Shown: in pieces, positions 9,115 through 17,199 of the stretch
Layout: the number at the start of each line of letters is the position of its first letter
How positions within the stretch are numbered: the first letter of the stretch is position 1
NCBI GenBank assembly: GCA_964621225.1
Contig: CAZULK010000013.1
Coordinates: 1 to 33,377, forward strand
DNA: 33,377 nucleotides
Direction of reading: 5' to 3'
Source of the DNA: CAYNUJ01 sp964621225
GTDB lineage: Bacteria; Bacteroidota; Ignavibacteria; Ignavibacteriales; Melioribacteraceae
The notes under the pieces: generated by a model
What the model was told of the DNA's origin: nothing
The model's database searches: none
Seen by the model: the letters and a program-made list of their open reading frames with translations, nothing else
Program-made: the position numbers and the translations under genes

Positions 9115-10014
9115 CTATATGTTAAATTTTATTTTTGTCATTTCTTCCGAAACTTCCCAAAGAGTCTTAGCAATTTCTCTGTCCCTGGAGAGTTCATTCG
9201 ACTGGTGTACTATTGGAAAGCCTCTCATATTTCTAAAACCGTCTGGTCCGTAAAACTCCCCTCCTTGAGAAGAGGTATCTGTTGCCGCTCTTAAAGTTGG
9301 AAGCGCACCTTGCCAGGCCGGCATAGCAAAGAATTTATTCAAAAATTGAAATAATCCGCTGTGCCTTTGCAAATCGGTGGCTGTCCACCCGGGATGTGCA
9401 GCATTAACAGTTACGTCTACTCCGGCTGATTTAAGTAGATCATTCAAATGATAAGTAAAATATAAATTCGCAATTTTACTATCACCGTAAGCTCGCCATG
9501 CTTTATATTTTCTCTTTTCCCAATTGATGTCTTCGAAGTCAATATTTCCATATTGATGCGCCATACTCGAAACATTAACAATTCTGGAATTTGGTGTGGC
9601 TTTAATTTTTTCGAATAATAAAGCGGTCAAAGCAAAATGTCCCAAATGATTCGTACCAATCTGCAACTCGAACCCGTCTTTTGTTTTTGAATAAGGCGGA
9701 ATCATCACACCGGCATTGTTAATAAGAATATCGAGCTTGTCGTATTTCTTATTGAACCGGTTTGCAAAGTTTTCAACCGATTCAAGAGCTGCTAAATCCA
9801 ACTTAATAAATTCAACATCCGCTCCGGGCACTTCTTTTTTTATCGAATGAATTGCCTTCTCTGCTTTTTCTTCATTTCGCACGGCAATAATAACCTTTGC
9901 TCCTTTTTCCGATAATACCTTCGCAGCTTCGAATCCGATTCCACTACTGGAACCTGTAACTATTACTATTTTTCCTTTTTGACTTTCTATATTTTCCTTA
10001 GTCCAATTATTCAT
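9115..10014 (-). CDS. Short-chain dehydrogenase, retinol-dehydrogenase/WWOX-like SDR
   Basis: A 299-residue SDR of the retinol dehydrogenase-like group. The cofactor motif TGSSSGIG is at residues 20-27, NNAG at 99-102, and the active site is S149/S150 with Y176 and K180 (YGDSK). The GTNHLGHFALT stretch near 120-130 is the hallmark of RDH11-14-like and related bacterial SDRs. AAGGTAG sits a few bases upstream of the ATG. It is 8 bases from each neighbour (the MBL-fold gene on one side, the other SDR on the other), so the four-gene minus-strand unit is continuous. Related bacterial proteins act on aldehydes, alcohols or steroid- and lipid-like carbonyls. Which of these applies here is unknown. 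Two different SDRs in one TetR-controlled unit suggest a detoxification or lipid-carbonyl pathway, which is inference. Confidence 0.92.
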   Translation of the reverse strand: MNNWTKENIESQKGKIVIVTGSSSGIGFEAAKVLSEKGAKVIIAVRNEEKAEKAIHSIKKEVPGADVEFIKLDLAALESVENFANRFNKKYDKLDILINNAGVMIPPYSKTKDGFELQIGTNHLGHFALTALLFEKIKATPNSRIVNVSSMAHQYGNIDFEDINWEKRKYKAWRAYGDSKIANLYFTYHLNDLLKSAGVDVTVNAAHPGWTATDLQRHSGLFQFLNKFFAMPAWQGALPTLRAATDTSSQGGEFYGPDGFRNMRGFPIVHQSNELSRDREIAKTLWEVSEEMTKIKFNI

Positions 10015-10022
10015 ATGCTACC

Positions 10023-11168
10023 TTATTTTTTTACTAATTCATTTTCCATTTCTTCTTCCCACCATTTTTCCGTGGGAATACTTTCATTAAATACCGTGCT
10101 TCCACCAACAACCGGAAGAGCTAATGTCAAGTCATGTTCTTGAGCATATTTCCAAGCCCTTTCCATCGGTTCAAACCAAGGATGGAGAGCCAAATTAAAA
10201 GTTGCCCAATGTATAGGATGAATTACTTTTGCCTTCAAATCAATTCCCGCCTGCATCGATTCTTCAGGAAACATATGTATATGATGCCAAGCCTCGTTAT
10301 ATGCGCCACATTCTAAAAACGCAGCATCGAAAGGTCCGTGAATTTCCCCTATCTTTTTGAACCCCGGGAAATATCCGGAGTCTCCGCTGAAATAAATTTT
10401 ATGATTCTTCCCTTTTACCACATAGGAAGTCCACAGTGTTTCATCTCGGTCGGTTAATCCCCTTCCAGAAAAATGTTGACTCGGTGTTGATGTAACAGTA
10501 GTAGTTTCGTTATAGATGTAACTTTCCCACCAATCCAATTCAACAATCTTTTCCTTCGGAACTCCCCATTCTTGCAATTGAGCCCCAACGGCAAGTGGAA
10601 CTACAAAAATCTTCGTTCTATTATTCAACAATTTGATCGAATACTTATTTAAATGATCATAATGGTTGTGGGAAATTAACACAATATCAACATCATCAAT
10701 TTCATCCAAATCAACCGGCAAATCACCGTTAAACCGTGAGGGACCGAAAACCGGCGATACACTCTTTTCGAAAACCGGATCCGTAATTATTTTAACTCCG
10801 TCGACATTCAACAATAAAGTTGAATGACCCAGCCAAGTTGAACTTAAAAAATTATCTGAAATATTGTTGAAATAAACCAGGTCAGTCTTCTCCCTTGGAA
10901 GCTTGCCTTCAGGTTTTCTCAATCCTTGTTTGAATAGAAAATCAATCATTGTTCCGGAGTATTCAGCAATTCCTGGCTGATTCCACTCAACCCAATTAAC
11001 AAATTTACCGTTTTTAAAATTCGGTGAGTTTTTTATCTTTTTCATACTTATATCTTCTCCTGAATATTTTGCCGATGAACAAGCGGTGTTAAAAAACATT
11101 CCCGCCAAAATTAAAATGGTTGCCAAAACAGTTGTGTATTTCATAAGTGATTTTATCTTTTTTCTCAT
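10023..11168 (-). CDS. MBL-fold hydrolase lipoprotein, NAPE-PLD/RomA-like
   Basis: A 381-residue metallo-beta-lactamase-fold protein. The N-terminus is a lipoprotein signal with a lipobox ending at C30 (FNTAC), so it is probably anchored in the envelope. Metal ligands are SHNHYDH at 166-172 (H167, H169, D171, H172), H232 in STPSQHFSGRG, D263 in SGDSG, and H317/H320 in HPIHWATF. The order and the WLGHSTLLL segment near 112-120 match the NAPE-PLD/RomA branch, members of which cleave phosphodiesters in lipids. The substrate here is not known. Two ATG starts are possible: residue 1 (used here) and residue 9 at 11142-11144. The second gives a more usual 22-residue signal and moves the TetR-like operator wholly upstream. 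Each is preceded by the same CACTT. It is the second gene in the tetR unit. Confidence 0.88.
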   Translation of the reverse strand: MRKKIKSLMKYTTVLATILILAGMFFNTACSSAKYSGEDISMKKIKNSPNFKNGKFVNWVEWNQPGIAEYSGTMIDFLFKQGLRKPEGKLPREKTDLVYFNNISDNFLSSTWLGHSTLLLNVDGVKIITDPVFEKSVSPVFGPSRFNGDLPVDLDEIDDVDIVLISHNHYDHLNKYSIKLLNNRTKIFVVPLAVGAQLQEWGVPKEKIVELDWWESYIYNETTTVTSTPSQHFSGRGLTDRDETLWTSYVVKGKNHKIYFSGDSGYFPGFKKIGEIHGPFDAAFLECGAYNEAWHHIHMFPEESMQAGIDLKAKVIHPIHWATFNLALHPWFEPMERAWKYAQEHDLTLALPVVGGSTVFNESIPTEKWWEEEMENELVKK

Positions 11169-11186
11169 AAGTGAATATTCATTTAG
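11167..11186. promoter_or_regulatory. Putative TetR operator before the MBL-fold gene
   Basis: ATAAGTGAATATTCATTTAG contains the perfect 10-bp palindrome TGAATATTCA and matches the palindrome before tetR (11786-11805) at 17 of 20 positions. It sits in the 35-base gap between tetR and the MBL-fold gene and touches that gene's first possible ATG. A further half-site, ATAAGTGA, lies at 11143-11150. The role as operator is inferred. Confidence 0.55.
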
Positions 11187-11203
11187 TTAATATTTAAAAT
11201 TTT

Positions 11204-11776
11204 TTATAGTTTGATCGCATCCCAAGCAAGTTGAAAGGCTTTTGCAATATTTTCTTCGCTCATTACAAAGTTTTTGCAAATTCTCTTATTTGCCAAAGTA
11301 AGTATCGGGAAGAAAATAAAAGCCGAAAGGAGCTCGAAATCGACATTTTTGATTATTTTTTGATTTATTCCTTCCGTTAGGATTTGCATAATCGGGTCGA
11401 AAAGCTGATTTATTTCGCTTTTATCCACTAAATCGTGGTAAGGAGAATATTCGAATTGCTCCACAAAATTGAACAAATCCTGGTTGTTTTTGAAAAAAAC
11501 GAAAGCATTGCTCCAAATTTTCTCGAGTGTATCCCTAATGGGCATGGAGGAATCAAATCCCTTTAGCATCGCATTACTTAGCTGTTTTTTAATATCCAAA
11601 TAAGTCGAAACTATCAAATCTTCCTTGTTTTTGTAATAAATATAGATCGTAGCTGGAGAAACCCCGGCTTCTTTTGCAATTTTAGCAACGGAAGAATTCA
11701 CAAATCCAATTTCGTTTACTAATTTTACCGTAGCTGCTATTACCGCTTCTTGTTTTATTTCATCTTTAATTCTCAT
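11204..11776 (-). CDS. TetR/AcrR-family transcriptional regulator
   Basis: A 190-residue one-domain-plus-sensor regulator. Residues 1-60 form the TetR DNA-binding domain, with the helix-turn-helix at about 28-47 (SVAKIAKEAGVSPATIYIYYKNKEDL), the best conserved signature of the family. The rest is a helical ligand-binding and dimerisation domain without a recognisable ligand. It is the first gene of a minus-strand unit with the MBL-fold lipoprotein and two SDRs, and is divergent from the GH3 beta-glucosidase gene. A near-palindrome lies 9 bases upstream of its start codon and a copy lies downstream of its stop, so autorepression and control of the three genes behind it are likely. Control of the beta-glucosidase is possible. 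No Shine-Dalgarno site is visible before the ATG. The ligand is unknown. Confidence 0.93.
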   Translation of the reverse strand: MRIKDEIKQEAVIAATVKLVNEIGFVNSSVAKIAKEAGVSPATIYIYYKNKEDLIVSTYLDIKKQLSNAMLKGFDSSMPIRDTLEKIWSNAFVFFKNNQDLFNFVEQFEYSPYHDLVDKSEINQLFDPIMQILTEGINQKIIKNVDFELLSAFIFFPILTLANKRICKNFVMSEENIAKAFQLAWDAIKL

Positions 11777-11785
11777 AACGCAAAA

Positions 11786-11805
11786 ATAAATGATTATTCA
11801 TTTAT
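11786..11805. promoter_or_regulatory. Putative TetR operator between tetR and the GH3 gene
   Basis: Two perfect 8-base arms, ATAAATGA and TCATTTAT, flank a 4-base centre (TTAT). The site lies 9 bases upstream of the tetR start codon in the divergent intergenic region, and matches the site at 11167-11186 at 17 of 20 bases. TetR proteins commonly bind palindromes of this size in their own promoters. Binding here is inferred. Confidence 0.65.
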
Positions 11806-11847
11806 AATCAAATTAATTTTCCTATAAACATTCTTTTTTTCGTTTTC

Positions 11848-11876
11848 TTGAATCTTTTTGCCTGAAGAGCTATTTT
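11848..11876 (+). promoter_or_regulatory. Possible sigma-70-type promoter for the GH3 gene
   Basis: TTGAAT (11848-11853) and TATTTT (11871-11876) are separated by 17 bases and lie 25 bases before the GH3 start codon. Both hexamers are partial matches in an AT-rich region, so this is a tentative call. Confidence 0.35.
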
Positions 11877-11901
11877 CAAACTTAAATATTCGGAGTTAAG
11901 C

Positions 11902-14406
11902 ATGAACCGCAAATCACTTCTTTCCCTTCTTTTTTTATTCTTTATCATAGGAACTAACATAATGCCTCAAGACGTTGAAAGCATTTTGAAAAAAATGACA
12001 CTCGAAGAAAAAATCGATTTTATCGGAGGATACAAGTCTTTTTTTATTAGGGGATACGACAAGTACGACATTCCGCAAATCCGCATGGCCGACGGTCCGG
12101 TTGGAGTTCGAAACTACGGAAAAGCAACGGCTTTCCCCGCAGGGATAGCTCTAGCTGCCACATTCAACCGTAAATTGGCCTATATGACCGGAGAGTCAAT
12201 TGCCATGGAGGCAAGAAGTAAAAACGTTCACGTTATGCTCGGACCCGGAGTGAATATTTATCGTCTTCCTCTTTGCGGAAGAAATTTTGAGTATTTCGGA
12301 GAAGATCCATATTTAACTTCCCAAATAGCAAAAGAATATATTCTGGGCATGCAAAAGGAAGGGGTAGTAGCAACAATAAAACATTATGCTGCAAATAATC
12401 AGGAATATGCACGCCATACTGTAAGTTCGGACATGGACGAAAGAACTTTGCATGAAATATATCTTCCCGCATTCAGAACAGCCGTTACCGAAGCCAAGGT
12501 AGGTGCTGTAATGACTTCTTATAATCTTATAAACGGAATTCATGCTTCGCAGCACGACTATTTAATAAATTCCGTTCTAAAAAATAAGTGGGGATTCGAA
12601 GGGTTTGTTATGTCGGACTGGGTTTCGACCTACGATGCTTTAGGTGCGGCAAAGGCCGGACTGGATTTGGAGATGCCTTCCGGTTCATTTATGAATAAAG
12701 AGAATTTGATTCCGGCTATAAAAAATGGAGAACTTGACGAATCTGTGATTGATGATAAAGTTCGTAGAATATTAAACATTTATAAACGTTTCAATTTTTT
12801 CGATTCACCAAAACCAAGTGAAAATTTCTCATTCGACGAATCCCTTCCTCGAAAAGCTGCCTTGGAAGTTGCCAGAGAAGGAATCGTTCTTCTAAAGAAC
12901 AAAAACGGTTTTCTGCCCGCTGATCTTGGTAAAATAAAAACAATTGCAGTGATCGGTCCCAATGCCGACCCTGCCGTTACCGGTGGCGGTGGTAGCTCTT
13001 TTGTTGCTCCTCTTCATCCGCTTTCTTTGTTGCAAGCAGTTGAACAATTAGCCGGAGATAATATTCAAATAATATACGAACCGGGTGTGCAAGCAGGAAT
13101 AAGCATTCCTAAAGGAATTTTCGACAACCAAAAGTTTTATTTTTATGATAGGAACGGTAAGAAAACCCCCGGAGTTGAGGCAGAGTTTTTCAACGGAATG
13201 AAGTTAGAAGGGGATCCTATTTTGTCCACCACATTACCTTATTTGAGCCACAAAAAGGAGCAATTGTGGGATTTGCCGAATGTACCCAATAAATACTTTT
13301 CTGCTCGATTTGCAACTTATTTTACTCCCGATAAATCTACCAATTATATAATTGCGGCTTCGGGCGATGATGGTTATAGAGTTTATTTGGATGGCGAAAA
13401 AATAATCGATATGTGGCAAGACCAGGGCGAAACTCCAAGCAGCAGCACTGCTTTTTTGAACGCAGGACAGGAATATCATATCGTTGTTGAATATTACCAG
13501 CACGACGGCGGGGCTGTAATCAGATTGGGAGTTCAAGAATTGATTGAGGAGATAAAACCTGAGGAGCTTCCCATAAGGGCATTAGCTGCAGCCAAAAAAG
13601 CCGATTTGGTAATTTTTTCTGCCGGTTTCAGCAAAAAAACAGAAGGTGAAGGCAGGGACAGAAGCTTTGAATTACCCTATGATCAAAGTAATTTGATAAG
13701 CAAAATTGCCGATGTTAATAAAAATACAATTGTAGTCCTAAACTCCGGCGGAAACGTGGACATGAGACAATGGATTGATAAAGTCCCAGCTCTTTTGATG
13801 GCATGGTATCCTGGACAGGAAGGAAATTTAGCAGTTGCCGAAATTATTTTTGGCATTACAAACCCTTCCGGGAAATTACCTGCCAGCTTTGCTTTCAGCA
13901 TAGAAGAAAATCCGGCTTATCAAAATTATTTTGACAACGACGGTGATTTGCGGGTTGAGTATAAAGAAGGGATATTTCTCGGATATAGATATTGGGATAA
14001 AAGCAAAAGAAAACCTCGCTTTCCTTTTGGCTTTGGTCTTTCTTATACAACTTTCGAATACTCCGGTTTAAAAACTGACAAAGAGGAATATTCTACCGGT
14101 GAAACCGTGGAAGTAGAAGTAAAAGTAAAAAATACCGGCAAAATGGATGGAAAAGAGGCAATTCAAATTTATGTTTCTGATGAAAAATCTTCTTTGCCAA
14201 GACCATATAAAGAATTAAAAGACTTTGCCAAGGTGTATTTGAAAACAGGAGAAGAGAAGATAGTAAAATTCAGCTTGAATAAAAGCGCTTTTTCTTATTA
14301 TGACCCCGAAATTCATGATTGGAAATTGGAGCCGGGAATTTTCTATATTCTTGCCGGCTCGTCTTCAGCAGATATAAGGTTGAGCAAAAAAATTAAAATC
14401 AAATAA
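11902..14406 (+). CDS. Secreted glycoside hydrolase family 3 beta-glucosidase with PA14 insert
   Basis: An 834-residue enzyme that removes terminal beta-linked sugars, probably glucose, from oligosaccharides or glycosides. A hydrophobic N-terminal signal (about 1-22) predicts export. The GH3 barrel spans about 25-300, with KHYAANNQE at 160-168 and the nucleophile D239 in GFVMSDW. The second GH3 domain runs from about 320 to 690 and is interrupted at about 400-545 by a PA14 domain (EAEFFNGM, YIIAASGDDGYRVYLDG, GAVIRLGV). The likely acid/base Glu lies in EGEGRDR at 581-587. A fibronectin-III-like domain closes the protein at about 725-830. GGAG is six bases before the ATG. This architecture is common in GH3 beta-glucosidases, where PA14 shapes the +1 site. 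There is no type IX sorting domain. The neighbours do not name a substrate. Confidence 0.94.
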   Translation: MNRKSLLSLLFLFFIIGTNIMPQDVESILKKMTLEEKIDFIGGYKSFFIRGYDKYDIPQIRMADGPVGVRNYGKATAFPAGIALAATFNRKLAYMTGESIAMEARSKNVHVMLGPGVNIYRLPLCGRNFEYFGEDPYLTSQIAKEYILGMQKEGVVATIKHYAANNQEYARHTVSSDMDERTLHEIYLPAFRTAVTEAKVGAVMTSYNLINGIHASQHDYLINSVLKNKWGFEGFVMSDWVSTYDALGAAKAGLDLEMPSGSFMNKENLIPAIKNGELDESVIDDKVRRILNIYKRFNFFDSPKPSENFSFDESLPRKAALEVAREGIVLLKNKNGFLPADLGKIKTIAVIGPNADPAVTGGGGSSFVAPLHPLSLLQAVEQLAGDNIQIIYEPGVQAGISIPKGIFDNQKFYFYDRNGKKTPGVEAEFFNGMKLEGDPILSTTLPYLSHKKEQLWDLPNVPNKYFSARFATYFTPDKSTNYIIAASGDDGYRVYLDGEKIIDMWQDQGETPSSSTAFLNAGQEYHIVVEYYQHDGGAVIRLGVQELIEEIKPEELPIRALAAAKKADLVIFSAGFSKKTEGEGRDRSFELPYDQSNLISKIADVNKNTIVVLNSGGNVDMRQWIDKVPALLMAWYPGQEGNLAVAEIIFGITNPSGKLPASFAFSIEENPAYQNYFDNDGDLRVEYKEGIFLGYRYWDKSKRKPRFPFGFGLSYTTFEYSGLKTDKEEYSTGETVEVEVKVKNTGKMDGKEAIQIYVSDEKSSLPRPYKELKDFAKVYLKTGEEKIVKFSLNKSAFSYYDPEIHDWKLEPGIFYILAGSSSADIRLSKKIKIK

Positions 14407-14417
14407 ACAATATCCAG

Positions 14418-14440
14418 CGGGGGAGTAACTTACTCCTCCG
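14418..14440. terminator. Hairpin between the convergent GH3 and HxlR genes
   Basis: A 9-pair stem (14418-14426 with 14432-14440, one G-U pair) closes a 5-base loop just after the GH3 stop codon and includes the HxlR stop codon. The following plus-strand sequence has only a weak T-run (ATATTTT), so termination may be partial. It could serve both genes. Confidence 0.45.
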
Positions 14441-14735
14441 GCATATTTTCCTCTCCCCAAACTTTCATCGCTTCAATAATCCAAAACAGCGATTTCCCTT
14501 TTTCCGTCATTTTATATTCAACCCTAGGAGGGATTTCGGCATAAACAATTCTGTCTATTATTCCGTCTGCCTCCAATTCCTTTAATTGATTGGTCAACAT
14601 CTGCTTATTAATCCCGTCTATGCTTTTCATCAGCTTTCCGAAGCGGTTAATTCCGTCCGAAATTCGACTGATTATTATCGGCTTCCATTTTCCACCGATA
14701 ATTTTCATTGTAAAAGTAATTGGACAATCTTTCAT
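14430..14735 (-). CDS. HxlR-family (DUF24) winged-helix regulator
   Basis: A 101-residue DNA-binding protein, a normal size for HxlR/MarR-like DUF24 regulators. The N-terminal Cys4 in CPI is followed by the family motif GGKWKPIII. The recognition region is INRFGKLMKSIDGINKQMLTNQLKELEADGIIDR (about 29-62, given in part) and the wing is PPRVEYKMTEKG. In relatives such as YodB and HypR this N-terminal Cys senses quinones or disulfide stress, so redox or electrophile sensing is a reasonable inference. It is encoded opposite to its neighbours, alone on the minus strand, and no target gene lies in the same direction. Three 18-bp-spaced repeats lie directly upstream of its start, which suggests self-control and possibly control of the divergent htpX. 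No Shine-Dalgarno site is visible. Confidence 0.93.
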   Translation of the reverse strand: MKDCPITFTMKIIGGKWKPIIISRISDGINRFGKLMKSIDGINKQMLTNQLKELEADGIIDRIVYAEIPPRVEYKMTEKGKSLFWIIEAMKVWGEENMPEE

Positions 14736-14742
14736 TTTATAA

Positions 14743-14796
14743 TTAGTCTTATTTTTTGACTTAGTCTTTTTTCCTTATTTGGTCTGTTTTTTAACC
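14743..14796. repeat. Three T-rich direct repeats, 18-bp period, upstream of the HxlR gene
   Basis: TTAGTCTT at 14743, TTAGTCTT at 14761 and TTGGTCTG at 14779 are each followed by a T-rich stretch and start exactly 18 bases apart. A looser TTAGTTTA lies at 14801. They cover the region 7 to about 60 bases upstream of the HxlR start codon. They may be binding sites for the regulator. The rest of the 235-base gap to htpX (14797-14970) shows no gene. Confidence 0.55.
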
Positions 14797-14970
14797 CAAT
14801 TTAGTTTAATTATTTATCATTTTCAAGTCTGCATAAGCACATCCATGTAATAATCATTTTAGTCCAAAACTATTAAGGAACATTAAATGGAAGGTGCGTG
14901 TTAAATCCGGATGAAAAATTTGAATGGAACAGCTTAAAAGGGTAAATTAAGGAATAAAATAAGGAAAAAT

Positions 14971-15819
14971 ATGAACGGACTGAAAACCGCATTTTTAATG
15001 GCCGCAATGATGGCATTATTCCTATTGGTTGGGAATCTCCTGGGCGGAGAACAAGGGATGATAATTGCCTTCATTTTCTCTTTATTGATGAATTTCGGCT
15101 CTTATTGGTTTTCCGATAAAATAGTTCTCTCAATTTACAGAGCTAAAGAAGTAAGCAGGGAAGAATATCCCGAATTATATTCAATTGTTGAAAACTTATC
15201 CACCAGGGCAGGATTGCCAATGCCCAAAGTGTACATAATGAACAATCCCACACCTAATGCATTTGCTACGGGGAGAAATCCTCAAAATTCTGCCGTTGCC
15301 GTAACCACCGGAATAATGAGTATTTTGGACAGAGACGAGTTGGAAGGAGTAATTGCCCATGAATTAACCCACATTAAAAATAGGGATATACTGGTCGGGA
15401 CAATTGCTGCAACAATGGTTGGTACAATTACAATGCTGGCAAGATTTGCGGGATATGCAATGATGTTTGGCAGAAGCGACGATGACGACGGTGATGGATT
15501 GGCATCTTTGGTATTGTTGATTCTTTCTCCAATTGTTGCCCTTCTGCTTCAATTGGCAATCTCCCGATCTCGAGAGTTTATGGCAGATGCCGGGGGAGCG
15601 GCAATTAGCGGAAATCCTATGGGATTGGCAAATGCTTTGAACAAATTACAGAACGCCAACAAACAATTACCGATGCGAAACGCCGGAGCGTCCTCGGCTC
15701 ACATGTTCATTGTAAATCCTCTTTCGGCAAAATCTTTCGCAAAATTGTTTTCTACTCATCCTCCCATTGAGGAAAGGATAAATAGATTAAAAGAAATAGC
15801 ATCCGGTAGGAGAATATGA
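14971..15819 (+). CDS. htpX: HtpX-type membrane zinc metalloprotease (M48)
   Basis: HtpX is an inner-membrane protease that degrades misfolded membrane proteins, together with FtsH. Four hydrophobic segments fit the family: about 5-24, 28-48, 142-163 and 178-198. The zinc site is H130, E131 and H134 in HELTH, with third ligand E202 in SRSREFMAD, all in the usual spacing. The 282-residue length is typical. An Asp-rich loop, SDDDDGDGD (about 169-177), sits between the third and fourth segments. AAGGA lies five bases before the ATG, and a weak TTGAAT (14920) and TAAATT (14943) pair lies upstream. The next gene overlaps by the ATGA tetranucleotide, so the two are translationally coupled. Identification is secure, and it probably opens the envelope cluster that follows. 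Confidence 0.94.
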   Translation: MNGLKTAFLMAAMMALFLLVGNLLGGEQGMIIAFIFSLLMNFGSYWFSDKIVLSIYRAKEVSREEYPELYSIVENLSTRAGLPMPKVYIMNNPTPNAFATGRNPQNSAVAVTTGIMSILDRDELEGVIAHELTHIKNRDILVGTIAATMVGTITMLARFAGYAMMFGRSDDDDGDGLASLVLLILSPIVALLLQLAISRSREFMADAGGAAISGNPMGLANALNKLQNANKQLPMRNAGASSAHMFIVNPLSAKSFAKLFSTHPPIEERINRLKEIASGRRI

Positions 15820-16379
15820 GAAAGATTATTTTAGTTTTATTTTTAACGTTCGGCGCCCTGCACGCCCAGTCAACTAATTTGGAAATGATCTATTCACTGG
15901 TTGATAAAAGCGCTTCGGAAATTTCCCGGAAGCTGAATTCGAATTATTTACTTAACTTCGATTCTCCCGCCGAATACTTGGTATTGAAAACCAGGGTAAT
16001 GAAGGCTTTTGCTTCCAATCCCGACGGAGCCAAGGAGTTACCTGAATTAAGTTATAGCATCGTTAATGCAAGGGTTGAGTATTCGGATATTTTCCGCGAC
16101 GGATTTCTGGGCTCATTCAAAGTAAAAAGAAAAATCACTTTGAACGCAGATTATGCATTGCACAAGGAAGGAAACACAATAACTTCCGGATCTTTCGAAC
16201 AATCGCTAATCGACACGGTTGATTATGATTCCGTGAATAAATTGGAAAACTTTTCCCTTCCCTTTACGCAGGGAACTTTACCGGATGAACCTTTTTTCTC
16301 CGGTTTGTTAGAACCGGTTGTTGCAATCGGGACGGCAGTTGTTGCGGTATATCTTTTGTTTACCGTAAGAAGTAAATAA
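15816..16379 (+). CDS. Small exported protein of unknown function
   Basis: A 187-residue protein I do not recognise. A signal peptide of about 18 residues ends in the FTF..ALHAQ region. The mature part is short and mostly predicted beta/alpha without Cys residues. A hydrophobic segment near the C-terminus (about 162-184, LEPVVAIGTAVVAVYLLFTV) ends in a basic tail, consistent with a C-terminal membrane anchor. Its start overlaps the htpX stop by ATGA, so it is translated with htpX, and it is followed by a bamD-like gene after 73 bases. It may act with HtpX in membrane protein quality control or with the envelope genes behind it, but nothing in the sequence shows a mechanism. The reading frame is supported by the coupling and signal peptide. 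Confidence 0.78.
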   Translation: MRKIILVLFLTFGALHAQSTNLEMIYSLVDKSASEISRKLNSNYLLNFDSPAEYLVLKTRVMKAFASNPDGAKELPELSYSIVNARVEYSDIFRDGFLGSFKVKRKITLNADYALHKEGNTITSGSFEQSLIDTVDYDSVNKLENFSLPFTQGTLPDEPFFSGLLEPVVAIGTAVVAVYLLFTVRSK

Positions 16380-16452
16380 ATACCTTTAATGGGGAAGTAA
16401 TTTTGTTTATTTTTAACGCTTCAATTTTTAATCTTTAGGAGAAATCGACTTA

Positions 16453-17199
16453 ATGAAGAAATTATTGAGTTTGGCATTATTATTATTTATCGCAGTAGGA
16501 TGCGCATCATCCGTTGACACAACAAATATGACGGCAGATGAACATTTGAACTATGCAATGAGTTTATACAACGAAGAAGATTACCTTAAAGCAATAAATG
16601 AATTTCAAGCTATGCTTCTGCAATTTCCGGGAAGCCAAGTTACAGACGACGCACAATTCTATTTGGGAATGTCTTATTATAAAAGCGGCCAATATCTATT
16701 GGGTGCTTATGAATTCAGCAAATTGATAAAGGATATTCCGGCCAGCGAACTTGTACCGGAAGCACAATTTATGTTGGCTGAATCTTATTATCAATTATCA
16801 CCCCCTTATCAGTTAGACCAGGCTTACACAAAAAAAGCCATCGAGGAATTCCAGGCTTTCATCGATTTCTTTCCAACAAACAAAAAGGTTGAAGAAGCTG
16901 AAAAGAAAATTGCCGAATTAAACGAAAAGCTTGCCGAAAAAGAATATATGAATGCTTATATTTATGAAAAAATGGAATATTACAGGGCTGCTGTAAAATA
17001 TTATGATAACGTTTTGGCTAAATTCCACGATACAAAATTTGCCCCAATGGCAATGTACCGTAAAATAAATGTCCTACTTCAAATGGAAAAGAAGCAAGAA
17101 GCATTGAAGACTGCGGAGCAATTTTTAAGCAGATACCCACAAAACCCGAATGCAAAAGAAATTCAAAAATTAGAACAAACATTGAGTAACAACAGCTGA
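16453..17199 (+). CDS. bamD: BamD-like outer-membrane assembly lipoprotein
   Basis: BamD is the essential lipoprotein of the BAM complex that inserts beta-barrel proteins into the outer membrane. The 248-residue length matches the family. A lipoprotein signal with lipobox AVGC puts the acylated Cys at residue 17. The mature protein is five tetratricopeptide-like helix pairs: LNYAMSLYNEEDYLKAINEF, FYLGMSYYKSGQYLLGAYEF, AQFMLAESYYQLSP, and later ones ending near 240. The YfiO/BamD features (helical pairs with LxxxYPxS and conserved Tyr/Phe spacing) fit. AGGAG lies upstream of the ATG. It overlaps the thioesterase start by one base (TGATG). Some TPR lipoproteins of this size are not BamD, so the family name is likely but not proven. 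Confidence 0.82.
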   Translation: MKKLLSLALLLFIAVGCASSVDTTNMTADEHLNYAMSLYNEEDYLKAINEFQAMLLQFPGSQVTDDAQFYLGMSYYKSGQYLLGAYEFSKLIKDIPASELVPEAQFMLAESYYQLSPPYQLDQAYTKKAIEEFQAFIDFFPTNKKVEEAEKKIAELNEKLAEKEYMNAYIYEKMEYYRAAVKYYDNVLAKFHDTKFAPMAMYRKINVLLQMEKKQEALKTAEQFLSRYPQNPNAKEIQKLEQTLSNNS

